From the NCBI GenBank assembly GCA_024398965.1, contig JAKSIF010000007.1, positions 1 through 64,000 on the forward strand: a stretch of DNA of 64,000 nt. The letters run 5' to 3'. A model generated the notes under the pieces. The model ran no database searches. It was not told where the DNA came from and was given only the letters and a program-made list of their open reading frames with translations. The stretch comes from Fibrobacter sp. (GTDB lineage Bacteria; Fibrobacterota; Fibrobacteria; Fibrobacterales; Fibrobacteraceae). Below, in pieces: positions 8,701 to 16,748 of this stretch. Positions within the stretch are counted from its first letter, which is position 1, and each line of letters starts with the position of its first letter. The position numbers and the translations under genes were made by a program.

Positions 8701-9365
8701 TTCCCGGATTCACCTTCTATTCGTTCAAGGGTGTTGTAAAGGAAAACGGCGTCTGGAAGAAGGTTGTCTTCGACGAAGTTGACAAAGAAGGTGATGGACA
8801 CATTTATGCGAATACCCCCTACATTGTTGTTGCCAAAGAAGATGTGGGCGGCCTAATTGTGGAAAACGGTGTGGTATTTGATTTAAACAGTGTACGTCCG
8901 ATGTCCAGCGAGGATGGTATTTGGCAGTTTGTGGGCACATACGATTTCAAGGTCTGGAACGAAGGTGATCGTGATATTGGCAGGTCATACGGTTTTGCTG
9001 CTGAGGAACGTGATGGTGCACGTATCGGACAGTTTGTAATGCTTGGAAGCAACGCCTACGCATATCCCATGCGCGCCTACCTGTATTATGCAGGGGGTAA
9101 CTCTGGAGAATCTCGCAGTATGGCTCCCGCACTGTTCAAGGCGGCTCCAGCCGTCGCAAGTATCGATGAACTCCCTGAATCCATGGATGTGGTCATCAGG
9201 GGCGAAGAGGGAACAACCGTCATCGGAACCATCAACACCCGCACCGGTGAGTTCCGCTCCGTAGACAATCGCTGGTTCGACCTGAACGGTCGTTACCTCG
9301 GCAACAAAAAGCCCACTATCAAGGGAACCTACTACAATAATGGAAAGAAAGTCATTGTCAAGTAA
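5778..9365 (+). CDS. large secreted beta-helix/surface protein
   Basis: 1195 residues starting with a signal peptide (SLVMVLALLLPTALFAQ) cleaved near residue 27. It carries Gly-rich repeats (GAGIGSGYKG, about 115-215 and again about 495-600) resembling Cthe_2159-type carbohydrate-binding beta-helices, an MBG-like domain (about 690-770, YTGEAFTPKPSVSLG), a Listeria-Bacteroides-type repeat (about 855-925, YTFAGWSPEI), a C-terminal region with GARIGQFVMLG, and a final sorting-like tail (WFDLNGRYLG to KKVIVK). An AAGGAG site precedes ATG 5778. The paralogue at 39-2828 carries a different (InlB-like) repeat in the equivalent place, so the family is modular. A carbohydrate or cell-surface role is inferred. 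Confidence 0.75.
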   Translation: MMRNGINSYLTSLVMVLALLLPTALFAQTAYLDEKGSLKTLEESATAITSSMTTWSAGWYVVSDNVTIDERITVNGDVHLVLADGATLNANKGIGVSSSATFNVYAQSENEATMGKLIATAESRYNAGIGGSKGSKAGEITINGGNITAIGYDGAGIGSGYKGTVGTITINDGVIDAKDNYYGYGYGAGIGGGRYGSASVIDIKGGVIQAKGIGMATTSYGNPTCGNINIYDGVKKIIVTSKDDGKGLASSSAVTFYSGSSAVEGDEKDAVFYDVEKGGGREIRSIAKNHLVTIADVAKASVGSVAYAYAGELVTLTLGTAANESSLTVSDGTNNLELTGAGDGKYTFVMPEGDVTVTADVLQTYSISLPTGMKIIGSSIAADGNGTYMTGTKVEFKPSFPYSASNVSDGVNTLTATDGVYSVVVDGSDITITADVQRDEIIDLTRAPGAFAAINGDVLSGSTSYTVHIADGATITLSGAIINGGIVCDGSATIILERENTVKGATNMAGIQVGGEGTTLTIKGNGSLTATGYSQSAGIGLSRAWNLDYDVVGGDVVIEGGNITAQGGSYGAGIGTGILQGSDRKVTLGNITIKGGTVKAIDGKAPNGDKVANGIGTGDAYPGCTNEVGEITIYDDIVVVDASSISKDVTYMHGETDVTDSKEEYFTVNKNDDRMAIAQKLTIGDVEDRTYTGEAFTPKPSVSLGSSVLTEGQDFEYSYENNVNVGNVDDKPTVTVTFKGDYEGLGTVSKTFNITKGTPEVISNPTPNEEGYAGKCLALVNPGTTNFGKLLYRTLEEESFSETIPCVDKTGDYLVYYMVAEGENWEKYVPPEPILVTVELAKFKVTFVDDEGDEIISDEYEYGTPVVDIAKPTGNPKKADDEMYAYTFAGWSPEIQDVTGAKTYRPIYGKTRIGFGSATIAADGSWAIIDGKSSKKIDADLDAVEITGDVTLNREFVAEKPSTIVLPFGTHIDNVPGFTFYSFKGVVKENGVWKKVVFDEVDKEGDGHIYANTPYIVVAKEDVGGLIVENGVVFDLNSVRPMSSEDGIWQFVGTYDFKVWNEGDRDIGRSYGFAAEERDGARIGQFVMLGSNAYAYPMRAYLYYAGGNSGESRSMAPALFKAAPAVASIDELPESMDVVIRGEEGTTVIGTINTRTGEFRSVDNRWFDLNGRYLGNKKPTIKGTYYNNGKKVIVK

Positions 9366-9593
9366 GCCGAAGTGCGGCTATGTCAAGCCGGAAATGAAAA
9401 TCGTCAAGCTGAAGGCCCGCACAAGCCTGCTCCAGGGTAGCGGCTCTCAGGATCCGATTGATGATTTGCCGGGATCGTTGGATGTTATAATAATCGGAAA
9501 ATAGAGGAAATAATATGCAGAAGAAAGAATACAAGACTCCGAAAATGAAGGAAATCAAGCTCAAGGCCCGTGCTAGCTTGTTGTCGGGAAGCA
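9133..9593 (+). repeat. direct repeat copy 2 (exact, ~461 bp)
   Basis: Identical to 2596-3056. The absence of any silent difference across coding and non-coding parts, while neighbouring coding sequence has diverged, points to recent gene conversion or duplication of this end segment only. Confidence 0.95.
9340..9504 (+). CDS. small Lys-rich peptide, member B1
   Basis: Identical at DNA and protein level to member A1 (2803-2967): 54 residues, overlapping the end of the surface protein gene in another frame, with head KPEMKIVKLKARTSLLQGS. An alternative TTG start lies at 9355. The next peptide gene begins 10 nt after its stop. Function unknown. Confidence 0.5.
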   Translation: MERKSLSSKPKCGYVKPEMKIVKLKARTSLLQGSGSQDPIDDLPGSLDVIIIGK

Positions 9594-9667
9594 GCAGCGA
9601 TGGTTATTACCATGGAGGGATTTCCTATAACGGTATGCCTGATTCCGTTGATTGTAAGAACGTTTAA
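9515..9667 (+). CDS. small Lys-rich peptide, member B2 with divergent tail
   Basis: 50 residues. The head is identical to member A2 up to ASLLSGSS; the tail gains one Ser, changes to GYYHGGISYNGMPDS and ends VDCKNV instead of VEKTEV. GAGGAAA precedes the ATG. A terminator follows 28 nt after the stop. It is the only one of the two second peptides with a Cys in its tail. Confidence 0.55.
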   Translation: MQKKEYKTPKMKEIKLKARASLLSGSSSDGYYHGGISYNGMPDSVDCKNV

Positions 9668-9695
9668 ATACTTTCCGTTATTTCGGTGAACTATA

Positions 9696-9717
9696 AAAGC
9701 CCCTGCGAAGGGGCTTT
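9696..9717 (+). terminator. terminator after surface protein operon 2
   Basis: Perfect 8-bp stem AAAGCCCC/GGGGCTTT with loop TGCGAA, followed by a short T-rich run (TTTACTCTTG). This hairpin differs from the repeated one that ends operon 1, so the exact duplication stops short of the terminator. Confidence 0.75.
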
Positions 9718-9768
9718 ACTCTTGTCTGTAGGGGCGTTTTTATTTATATTCAGGGAGGGAGGCTTTTT

Positions 9769-9996
9769 ATGCCGGTATCAGAAACCTTAAATCCAGTTCA
9801 GTTGCATCTTTTAGATATGTTCAGATTTTGCAAGTCTGATTTAGAACTCCTTGAATTAAAGGATGTTCTTGCCGCGTATTATGCCCAAAAGGTGCAGGAA
9901 GAGGCCGATCGCTTGTGGGATGATGGCACTTTGGATGCCGATGCGATTGAGCGTATCGGAAAAGAACATTGGCGAACTCCGTATAAGGCCTTGTAG
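9769..9996 (+). CDS. putative antitoxin of PIN module
   Basis: 75 residues, acidic and helical (LELLELKDVLAAYYAQKVQEE), ending EHWRTPYKAL. A GGGAGG ribosome site precedes ATG 9769. The TAG overlaps the GTG start of the PIN gene by one base. This acidic helical type often accompanies COG1569 PIN toxins; no DNA-binding fold is evident. Confidence 0.7.
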   Translation: MPVSETLNPVQLHLLDMFRFCKSDLELLELKDVLAAYYAQKVQEEADRLWDDGTLDADAIERIGKEHWRTPYKAL

Positions 9997-10409
9997 TGCG
10001 TCGGATTTGTCTTGATACGAATTGCCTCTTGATGGCTTTGCCATCGCGAAGTCCGTACCATAAAGTATGGACCGATTTTTTAGGTAATTCAATTGAATTA
10101 TGTGTATCGACAGAGATTTTGCTTGAGTACGAGGAAATCTTGTCTGAACATGCTTCCCCTCGCATGGCACATCTTGTTGTTGAAGCTTTGACAAACCGTA
10201 AAAATTTGGTGCGTGTGGAACCGAGTTGGCATTTTGAGTTGATTAAGGTTGATCCTGATGACAACAAGTTTGTGGATTGCGCGATTTGTGGACAGGCTGA
10301 ATATATCGTTTCAAATGATAGTCATTTCAAGGTTTTGAATGACATTGATTTTCCTGTGGTAGCTTTAAAAACGTTGAAAGAGTTTGTTGAAGAACTTGAA
10401 AGGGCGTAA
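9996..10409 (+). CDS. PIN-domain toxin (putative endoribonuclease)
   Basis: 137 residues from a GTG start. PIN features are visible: N-terminal ICLDTNCLL with the first acidic residue (D6), the central TEILLEYEEIL Glu, and the C-terminal DPDDNKFVDCAI plus YIVSNDSHF with the last acidic residues, a layout like the COG1569/TIGR00305 group. PIN toxins cleave RNA with divalent metal; the target is unknown. It is translationally coupled to the small gene upstream and convergent with the ATPase gene, with a shared terminator between. Confidence 0.8.
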   Translation: MRRICLDTNCLLMALPSRSPYHKVWTDFLGNSIELCVSTEILLEYEEILSEHASPRMAHLVVEALTNRKNLVRVEPSWHFELIKVDPDDNKFVDCAICGQAEYIVSNDSHFKVLNDIDFPVVALKTLKEFVEELERA

Positions 10410-10447
10410 GTCCTTTAACCTAATGATTTCTAACTTCGCTATAAAAA

Positions 10448-10485
10448 ACGAAAGTCCTTCCGAACAAAATCGGAGGGACTTTTTT
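10448..10485. terminator. terminator, repeated type, copy 3
   Basis: Same hairpin as at 3127-3163 (AAAGTCCTTCCG/CGGAGGGACTTT), lying between the convergent PIN and ATPase genes. The T run on the + strand overlaps the ATPase stop codon (10484-10486). A-rich flanking sequence could make it work in both directions. Confidence 0.85.
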
Positions 10486-11842
10486 ATAGGCACATGGCCA
10501 TGTAGGCGGGCAGGCAAATAATTCCGTCGTCCTTGATTTCGAAGTTTTTGGGGTGTATTATGTACGCCTCTCCGATTCGCTTGCGGAACTTTTCGCGGAA
10601 TCTTGTCAACGATTCGTATTTGTACCGCTTGCCCGACTTGACTTCAATGGGGAAAATCTTGAAGTTCACCTTGTTGTTGTCGGTTATGATAAAGTCGATC
10701 TCGATGTCGTTTCGGTGCTTTTCTTCGTTGTAGTGGGTGTAGAAAAATGCCTTGTGTCCGTTTGCGCGCAGCATTTGCGCTATGGCGTTCTCGTACAGCA
10801 TGCCTTCGTTCAGGTTGAGCTTTCCGTTGAGAATTTGCTTGTAAAGTTCGTTTTCGGTTATGGCGTTTTCGCTAAAGGCGTGGCTTGCCAGGAGCCCGGT
10901 GTCGCCCATGTAGCATTTTATGTAGGCCCTTTCTTCGTTAAGTGTCAGGCCTACATTAGGGTCTGTGCAGTTAAAGCATTCGTTGACGATCCTTGAATTA
11001 CCGAGCCAAAAGAAGGTGTCTGCATATTGAGCAAAGTAAGAGCCCGCCTGGATTTCGCTGAAGACGATGCGCTTTTCGTGCTGCGAAAGGAATGCGGGAA
11101 TTTGGTCGAAGATTGCAAGTACACGGGACTGGTAACGGTCCTCGATTTTCATGATGTCGTCGCGGTACAGCTTTAGAATGTCCCGCTTTTCTTCGTCGCT
11201 CCTTTGGAAGGACCGCTTTTCAAGAAACGCAGCGACGCTTTGGGGCATGCCGCCAACGAGAATGTACTCCTTGAAGATGAGCATGGCTTTTTCGTGAAGC
11301 CCTCTTTCTAGGGGAATTTTCTTTGCAAAGCAGTTCTTGATGTATTTGACCAGCATGGATTCGCCAAGTGCGTCGCAAAATTCCTCAAAGTCCATGGGGT
11401 GCATGTCCATGGCGCGTTCTTCGGAAGGTATCGTGATGTTCTTCACGTTCTGCTGTATGGAAATGAGGGATCCCGTTTCAAGGTAGTCGTAGCGCCCGTC
11501 CTTTACGAGTTTCTTTATGGATTGCCTAGCCTTTGGAAAACGCTGTACCTCATCAAAGATAATCAGGGATTCCCTGTTGAAAAGTTCTACGCCGTATTCG
11601 GTGGAGAGCACCATGAAAAATGTGTCCAAGTCCCCCAGAAGGTTGTTGAACGCGTTGATTACTGCATTGGAGACATCGTTGAAGTCGATAAGGATGTAGG
11701 ATCTGTATTCGTGCCTAGCGAACTCTTCGGCGATGGTGGATTTGCCGATACGCCTTGCGCCCTCGATGAGCAGGGCTTTTTTTCCTTGGGTGGTGTTTTT
11801 CCAGTCAAGCAGCTTGGAGTAGATTTTTCTTTTGAATGCCAT
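10484..11842 (-). CDS. AAA+ ATPase with DUF4143 domain
   Basis: 452 residues with Walker A GARRIGKST (about 28-36), Walker B LIIFDEVQRF (about 92-101), a sensor-like stretch LETGSLISI (about 120) and a C-terminal DUF4143-type nuclease-like region (FPIEVKSGKRYKYESL, about 398-413, containing the E-x-K motif of PD-(D/E)XK folds). Such proteins are common and often present in many copies, but their role is uncertain (possibly defence or mobile-element related). Its upstream region contains three ~35-bp direct repeats. Confidence 0.8.
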   Translation of the reverse strand: MAFKRKIYSKLLDWKNTTQGKKALLIEGARRIGKSTIAEEFARHEYRSYILIDFNDVSNAVINAFNNLLGDLDTFFMVLSTEYGVELFNRESLIIFDEVQRFPKARQSIKKLVKDGRYDYLETGSLISIQQNVKNITIPSEERAMDMHPMDFEEFCDALGESMLVKYIKNCFAKKIPLERGLHEKAMLIFKEYILVGGMPQSVAAFLEKRSFQRSDEEKRDILKLYRDDIMKIEDRYQSRVLAIFDQIPAFLSQHEKRIVFSEIQAGSYFAQYADTFFWLGNSRIVNECFNCTDPNVGLTLNEERAYIKCYMGDTGLLASHAFSENAITENELYKQILNGKLNLNEGMLYENAIAQMLRANGHKAFFYTHYNEEKHRNDIEIDFIITDNNKVNFKIFPIEVKSGKRYKYESLTRFREKFRKRIGEAYIIHPKNFEIKDDGIICLPAYMAMCL

Positions 11843-11862
11843 AAATACCCGTATTTTTTTTG

Positions 11863-11945
11863 AGAGTGCGCGGGTATAAATATACTAAAAATTAAAGAGA
11901 GTGCGCGGGTATAAATGATGTATTTTTGATTAGAGTGCGCGGCAG
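11863..11945 (-). repeat. three ~35-bp direct repeats upstream of ATPase gene
   Basis: AGAGTGCGCGG begins at 11863, 11898 and 11932. The first two copies continue GTATAAAT; the third continues CAGTGCTGTAAAT. The spacing of 35 and 34 bp resembles iterated protein-binding sites. They lie between the divergent ATPase and nucleotidyltransferase genes. Confidence 0.75.
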
Positions 11946-11981
11946 TGCTGTAAATTTTTTATACTTTAGGGCGAAGAATTG

Positions 11982-11998
11982 ACAAAATGTCATTTTGT
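11982..11998. promoter_or_regulatory. 17-bp palindrome at nucleotidyltransferase start
   Basis: ACAAAATG-T-CATTTTGT is a perfect palindrome. It overlaps the alternative start codon at 11987 and precedes the preferred start at 12017, a position suitable for an operator or a translation-masking hairpin. Confidence 0.45.
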
Positions 11999-12016
11999 CG
12001 CCCTGATGAGAATGCT

Positions 12017-13129
12017 ATGGATTTTTCCAGATACGATAATTTTTTCCTTCTGTTGCGTATTGCGCTTGGGTGTCCGGGGGCAAGTGTTGGCGCGTTTCCG
12101 CGGCTGTCTGCGGATGAGTGGGAACGCATTTACAACGAGGCGGACCGGCAGACTCTTCTGGGGCTTGCGTTTGACGGGGTGATGAAGTTGCCTCAGGAGC
12201 TGCGCCCTCCCATGGAACTGATGTTCCAGTGGGCCAGCGAAGCGGAATCCTTTAGTGGCCTAAACAAGATTTTGAATGAGGAAGCGGCGAGGCTCACCGA
12301 ATTTTTCAGGGGGCATGGCAGGAGTTGTGCCGTTTTGAAGGGGCAGGCCAATGCTCGCCTTTATCCGAATCCGCTTTGCAGGCAGCCGGGAGATATTGAC
12401 ATCTGGGTTTCCGGCGGGAAAAAGAGCGTCGTGGGTTTGCTGCGGGAAACTGAAATGCAGGAATCGCTGAAGGCTTCGCCGCACCACACCCACATGAAAA
12501 ATGACCGTGGAATTGATGTGGAGATGCATTTCCGTACGTCTTCGGGCAACTACAATCCGTTTACGACAAGGCGACTGCTGAAATATCTGGACAAAGAAAT
12601 CCTGAACTCGGTAGAGGTTCCCGAAGGTTTCTGCGCCCATTCCATAAAGTTTGCGTTGGCCATGCAGCTGTCGCACATCTATCGTCATTTTATTGGTGGC
12701 GGGGTTGGGTTCCGGCAGATTGTAGATTACTATGTGTTGCTTAGGCATTCCAGCGAAAGCGATCGTAGCGAACTGATGGCGAACTTGAACCGCTTTGGAC
12801 TGCGGAAAATTGCGGGGGCCCTCATGTGGCTGCTTCGTGAATCGATTGGTCTTGACGAAAGTCTGATGCTTTGCAAGCCCGACGAATTCCGCGGGCGGTG
12901 GCTCCTGCGGGAAATCCTGAAGGGCGGCAACTTTGGCCGCCATGTAGGAGGCGGTCGCCTCAAATGGCTTTACTGGTGGTTTGGCAAGCGCAAGAAATCC
13001 CTAAGTTACTGGCGCTTCGATTTGGCGGAAACCTTCTGGGCGGAAGTCAACTACTGGAAAATTTTTGTGGGGAATACTTCGACACGAATCCGGCTGCGCA
13101 AGATTTCCCTTAGGGATGTGAAGTTCTGA
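12017..13129 (+). CDS. nucleotidyltransferase-fold protein (NTP_transf_5/PF14907-like)
   Basis: 370 residues from ATG 12017 (GATGAG 6 nt upstream); an in-frame ATG at 11987 would add 10 residues. The nucleotidyltransferase signature is QPGDIDIWVSGG (about 125-136), with a second acidic position in RGIDVEMHF (about 163-171). Members occur beside capsule, lasso-peptide and other secondary-product genes, but the reaction is not established. No such cluster is adjacent here. It converges on carB with a bidirectional terminator between. Confidence 0.65.
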   Translation: MDFSRYDNFFLLLRIALGCPGASVGAFPRLSADEWERIYNEADRQTLLGLAFDGVMKLPQELRPPMELMFQWASEAESFSGLNKILNEEAARLTEFFRGHGRSCAVLKGQANARLYPNPLCRQPGDIDIWVSGGKKSVVGLLRETEMQESLKASPHHTHMKNDRGIDVEMHFRTSSGNYNPFTTRRLLKYLDKEILNSVEVPEGFCAHSIKFALAMQLSHIYRHFIGGGVGFRQIVDYYVLLRHSSESDRSELMANLNRFGLRKIAGALMWLLRESIGLDESLMLCKPDEFRGRWLLREILKGGNFGRHVGGGRLKWLYWWFGKRKKSLSYWRFDLAETFWAEVNYWKIFVGNTSTRIRLRKISLRDVKF

Positions 13130-13190
13130 TAATGCTTTCGCGTTAGGCCCCGCAGCCCGTATGGGGTCGGACGCGAAGCGGCTGAACGAC

Positions 13191-13229
13191 AAAAAGAGAG
13201 ACCAGGAATATTTCCTGGTCTCTCTTTTT
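13191..13229. terminator. bidirectional terminator
   Basis: An 18-bp perfect stem (AAAAAGAGAGACCAGGAA and its complement) around TAT, with T runs on both strands, placed between the convergent nucleotidyltransferase and carB genes. Confidence 0.9.
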
Positions 13230-13267
13230 ATAGCGCAAGAGGGCCGGCCCGTAAGGGCAACGCCCTG

Positions 13268-13292
13268 GATCCTTCGCTTCGCTCAGGATGAC
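13268..13292. repeat. REP-like dispersed element
   Basis: The 25-bp core (GATCCTTCGCTTCGCTCAGG then ATGAC) occurs identically at 29912-29936, with diverged relatives at 27337-27408 and inside topB at 38446-38489. This word is widely seen as an intergenic repeat in bacterial genomes. Here it sits 3' of carB. Confidence 0.75.
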
Positions 13293-13345
13293 ATGCAGAG
13301 GGCGTGCGGTTTCTGCCCGCATTCACGGGCGTTCCGCGATTCGCC

Positions 13346-16300
13346 TTACTTCACGATATGTCTATGATACTCCTGCAGCGAGCAGACTTCGAATCTACCG
13401 TAGTCGTGCTTGTCCATGAGGCCTTCGACGGTGGAGGTGAGGGCGGCGATGGTGGTGGTGATAGGCACGCCGCTGACCACAGCCTTGCTGCGCATCTGGA
13501 TTTCATCGACCATGGCTTCGGCGCCGGTCTCGCTGGTGTTCACGATCCACTGGACTTCCTTGTCGTGGATGAGGTCCAGCAGGTTCGGGCGGCCACGGGA
13601 AATGCGGAACACGGCGCGGGTCTTGATGCCTTCGTTGTAGAGCATGGTGGAGGTGCCGCGGGTGGCGTAGAGGCCGTAGCCCAGTTCCACCAGCTGACGG
13701 ATCAGGGGCACTGCGCGGGCCTTGTCCTCGTCCTTGAGGGAGACGAAGATGTTGCCCTGGCCCGGGATGCGGTTGCCGGAGGCCAGCTGGCTCTTGAGGT
13801 AGGCAAGGCCGCGGTCGCGATCCAGGCTCATGACTTCGCCGGTGGACTTCATTTCCGGGGAGAGGGTCACGTCAACGCCCGGGAACTTCACGAAGGGGAA
13901 CACGGCTTCCTTCACGCTCACGTACGGAACATGGACTTCTTCGGTGAAGCCGATTTCTTCGAGGGTTTCGCCCAGCATGCAGCGGCTTGCGTAGCTTGCC
14001 AGAGGCACGCCGATGGACTTGGAAACGAAGGGCACGGTGCGGGAGGCGCGGGGGTTCACTTCGATCATGTAGAGTTCGCCATCCTTGACGGCGAGCTGCA
14101 TGTTCATGAGGCCCACCACATGGAGTTCCTTTGCGAATTCCTTGGCGTAGCCGCGGACCTTTTCCTGCAGGTCCTTGCTGAGGGTCATGGGCGGGATGAC
14201 GCTTGCGGAGTCGCCGGAGTGGATGCCTGCGGGTTCCACGTGTTCCATGATGGCGCCCACCACGGTGGTCTTGCCGTCGCTGATGCAGTCCACGTCAAGT
14301 TCGGTTGCGTCTTCCAGGAAGCGGTCGATAAGGATGGGCTTGCCTTCGCCGATGGCTGCGGCTTCTTCCACAAACTTGCGGAGGTACTTTTCCTTATAGA
14401 CGATCACCATGCCGCGGCCGCCCAGCACGAAGCTGGGGCGCACGAGAACGGGGTAGCCGATCTTTTCGACAATGGCGAGAGCTTCTTCCACGTTGTGAGC
14501 GATGCCGGAAGCGGCCTGCTTGATGCCCACCTTGTCAACCAGCTGCTTGAAGAAGTCGCGGTCTTCGGCAAGGTCGATATCCTCTGGGCTTGTACCCACC
14601 ACATTGGCGCCGGCCTTCTTGAGGCGCATTGCCAAGTTAAGCGGAGTCTGGCCACCGAACTGCACGATAACGCCGTAGCAGTTTTCGCGTTCGTAGATGC
14701 CCATCACATCTTCGAGGGTCAGCGGTTCAAAGTAAAGCTTGTCGGAAGTATCGTAGTCCGTAGAAACGGTTTCCGGGTTGCTGTTCACCATGATGACTTC
14801 GTAGCCCTGCTTCTTCAGGGTGAATGCAGCGTGGCAGCAGCAGTAGTCGAATTCGATACCCTGGCCGATACGGTTCGGGCCACCGCCAAGCACCATGATG
14901 CGCTTCTTTTTGTCGCGGTTAGGAACTTCGCGGACGGGTTCGGTGTGGTCTGCATAGCAGGAGTAGTAGTACGGAGTGACGGCTTCAAATTCGCCGGCGC
15001 AGGTATCTACGGAGTAGTAGCTGGGCTTCAGGCTGATGGCGTTACGTGCGGCCATGACTTCTTCTGGAGTCTTGCCGAAGATGTAGCCGATCTGGATGTC
15101 GCTATAGCCGAATTCCTTGGCCTGGCGGAACAGGTCCTTGTCCTTGCAGAGGGCTTCGAGGGAGCCTGCTGCGCGGATTTCGTCTTCGAACTGGGCCAGT
15201 TCTTCCAAATGACGCAGGAAGTAACGGTCGATCTTTGTGATTTCGTAAAGCTTTTCAACGTCCCAACCGCGGCGGAAGGCGGCGTAGACCACGAAGATGC
15301 GTTCTGCACTGGGGCGGGCAACTTCCTTGGCCAAGGTCTCGTCGTCGTAAGCCAGGAACTGTTCGCACTTGGCGCAGGCGCCGAAGCCGCCGAAACCAGT
15401 TTCCAGGGAGCGCAGGGCCTTCTGCATGGACTGCTTGAAGTTGGAGCCGATAGCCATGGCTTCGCCCACGGACTTCATCTGGGTGCCAAGAGTGCTGTCT
15501 GCCTTGGGGAACTTTTCGAAGGTAAAGCGAGGAACCTTGGTAACGACGTAGTCCAGAGCCGGTTCGAAGCAGCTCGGAGTAGATTGGGTAATGTCGTTCT
15601 TCAGTTCGTCGAGAGTGTAACCCACAGCGAGGAGTGCTGCGATCTTTGCGATGGGGAAGCCGGTTGCCTTGGAAGCAAGTGCGGAGGAACGGCTTACGCG
15701 GGGGTTCATTTCGATAATGATGCGGCGGCCGGTCACAGGGTTGATGGACCACTGAACGTTGGATCCACCGGTTTCAACGCCGATAGCTTCCATGACCTTC
15801 AGGGAGTCGTCACGCATGGCCTGGTAGGCGCGATCGTCAAGAGACTGGATCGGGGCCACGGTAATAGAGTCGCCGGTGTGAACGCCCATGGGGTCCAGGT
15901 TTTCGATGGAGCAGACGATGACGGCATTGCCCTTCTTATCGCGCATGACTTCCATTTCGAATTCCTTCCAGCCCAGGAGGGATTCTTCGATCAAGACTTC
16001 GTTGTTGAGGGAGGCGTCGAGGCCGCGGTTCACGATGGCTTCGAATTCGTCTTCGCTATGTGCGATACCGCCACCGGTACCACCCAGGGTAAAGCCCGGG
16101 CGGATAATCAGGGGCCAGCTGCCGATGGTCTGGGCGATTGCCTTGGCTTCGCTCATGGAGTGTGCGGAACCGGAGCGGGGGAGGTCCAGGCCGATGGAGA
16201 GCATGGCGTCCTTGAAGAGCTTACGGTCTTCGGCGCGGGCGATGGATTCGGCCTTTGCACCGATGAGTTCCACGTTGTAGCGGTTGAGAATGCCCTTTTC

Positions 16301-16609
16301 GTGGAGTTCCATGGCAAGGTTCAGGGCGGTCTGACCACCCAGAGTGGGGAGCAATGCGTCCGGGCGTTCGCGGCGGATGATTTCGTGGAGAATGTCCACG
16401 TTCAGGGGCTCGATGTAGGTACGGTCGGCCATTTCCGGGTCGGTCATGATGGTTGCCGGGTTGCTGTTCACCAGCACCACTTCGTAACCTTCGCGACGCA
16501 GCACCTTACAGGCCTGCACGCCGGAGTAGTCGAATTCGCAACCCTGACCGATAACGATCGGACCAGAGCCAATGAGCATAATCTTCTTGAGGTCTGTACG
16601 CTTAGGCAT
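13346..16609 (-). CDS. carB: carbamoyl-phosphate synthase large subunit
   Basis: 1087 residues, about the normal length (~1070). It makes carbamoyl phosphate from ammonia delivered by CarA, bicarbonate and two ATP, for pyrimidine and arginine synthesis. The N-terminal half starts [20 protein letters not shown] and the second half repeats the pattern with [20 protein letters not shown] (about 560), the two ATP-grasp synthetase units. The C-terminal MGS-like regulatory domain follows ([11 protein letters not shown], about 970). carA lies upstream on the same strand, 129 bp away, with a 7-nt repeat element between. Long empty frames on the opposite strand come from codon bias. Confidence 0.97.
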   Translation of the reverse strand: MPKRTDLKKIMLIGSGPIVIGQGCEFDYSGVQACKVLRREGYEVVLVNSNPATIMTDPEMADRTYIEPLNVDILHEIIRRERPDALLPTLGGQTALNLAMELHEKGILNRYNVELIGAKAESIARAEDRKLFKDAMLSIGLDLPRSGSAHSMSEAKAIAQTIGSWPLIIRPGFTLGGTGGGIAHSEDEFEAIVNRGLDASLNNEVLIEESLLGWKEFEMEVMRDKKGNAVIVCSIENLDPMGVHTGDSITVAPIQSLDDRAYQAMRDDSLKVMEAIGVETGGSNVQWSINPVTGRRIIIEMNPRVSRSSALASKATGFPIAKIAALLAVGYTLDELKNDITQSTPSCFEPALDYVVTKVPRFTFEKFPKADSTLGTQMKSVGEAMAIGSNFKQSMQKALRSLETGFGGFGACAKCEQFLAYDDETLAKEVARPSAERIFVVYAAFRRGWDVEKLYEITKIDRYFLRHLEELAQFEDEIRAAGSLEALCKDKDLFRQAKEFGYSDIQIGYIFGKTPEEVMAARNAISLKPSYYSVDTCAGEFEAVTPYYYSCYADHTEPVREVPNRDKKKRIMVLGGGPNRIGQGIEFDYCCCHAAFTLKKQGYEVIMVNSNPETVSTDYDTSDKLYFEPLTLEDVMGIYERENCYGVIVQFGGQTPLNLAMRLKKAGANVVGTSPEDIDLAEDRDFFKQLVDKVGIKQAASGIAHNVEEALAIVEKIGYPVLVRPSFVLGGRGMVIVYKEKYLRKFVEEAAAIGEGKPILIDRFLEDATELDVDCISDGKTTVVGAIMEHVEPAGIHSGDSASVIPPMTLSKDLQEKVRGYAKEFAKELHVVGLMNMQLAVKDGELYMIEVNPRASRTVPFVSKSIGVPLASYASRCMLGETLEEIGFTEEVHVPYVSVKEAVFPFVKFPGVDVTLSPEMKSTGEVMSLDRDRGLAYLKSQLASGNRIPGQGNIFVSLKDEDKARAVPLIRQLVELGYGLYATRGTSTMLYNEGIKTRAVFRISRGRPNLLDLIHDKEVQWIVNTSETGAEAMVDEIQMRSKAVVSGVPITTTIAALTSTVEGLMDKHDYGRFEVCSLQEYHRHIVK

Positions 16610-16640
16610 TTTGAAATCCTCTATAAAAATCCATTAAGTG

Positions 16641-16748
16641 ATTAGTTACTAGTTGTTAGTTTTTCTTTGATTTGACGAGCCTGGTGGCTCGTTTTTTTTT
16701 ATGCGAGGCTCCAGCCTCGCCTGACTTACGACTAATGACTAACGACTT
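16641..16748. repeat. heptamer-array element between carB and carA
   Basis: Left array: ATTAGTT, ACTAGTT, GTTAGTT (16641-16661). Then come two hairpins (ACGAGCC/GGCTCGT with nine T; GCGAGGCT/AGCCTCGC). Right array: CTGACTT, ACGACTA, ATGACTA, ACGACTT (16721-16748), in roughly the complementary orientation. The right array contains the carA stop codon (16739-16741) and its last codons. Confidence 0.75.

Noticed and set aside
2803-13129. A complete RiPP biosynthesis cluster linking the small peptides with the nucleotidyltransferase at 12017
   Set aside because: The genes are 2.3-9 kb apart, separated by toxin modules and terminators, and no cyclase, radical SAM, ATP-grasp or peptidase gene lies between.
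3217-13129. Prophage or integrative element covering the accessory region
   Set aside because: No integrase, structural phage genes, attachment-site repeats or tRNA boundary were found; only a transposase fragment is present.
13304-16645. A 1113-codon open frame opposite carB, with similar long frames opposite glnN (20459-22570), gltB (24200-27307), sufB (29982-31454), leuA (44951-46282) and pyrG (18358-19596)
   Set aside because: All lie exactly antisense to conserved genes and give low-complexity, His/Val/Phe/Asp-rich translations. They result from avoidance of TTA, CTA and TCA codons in the sense genes.
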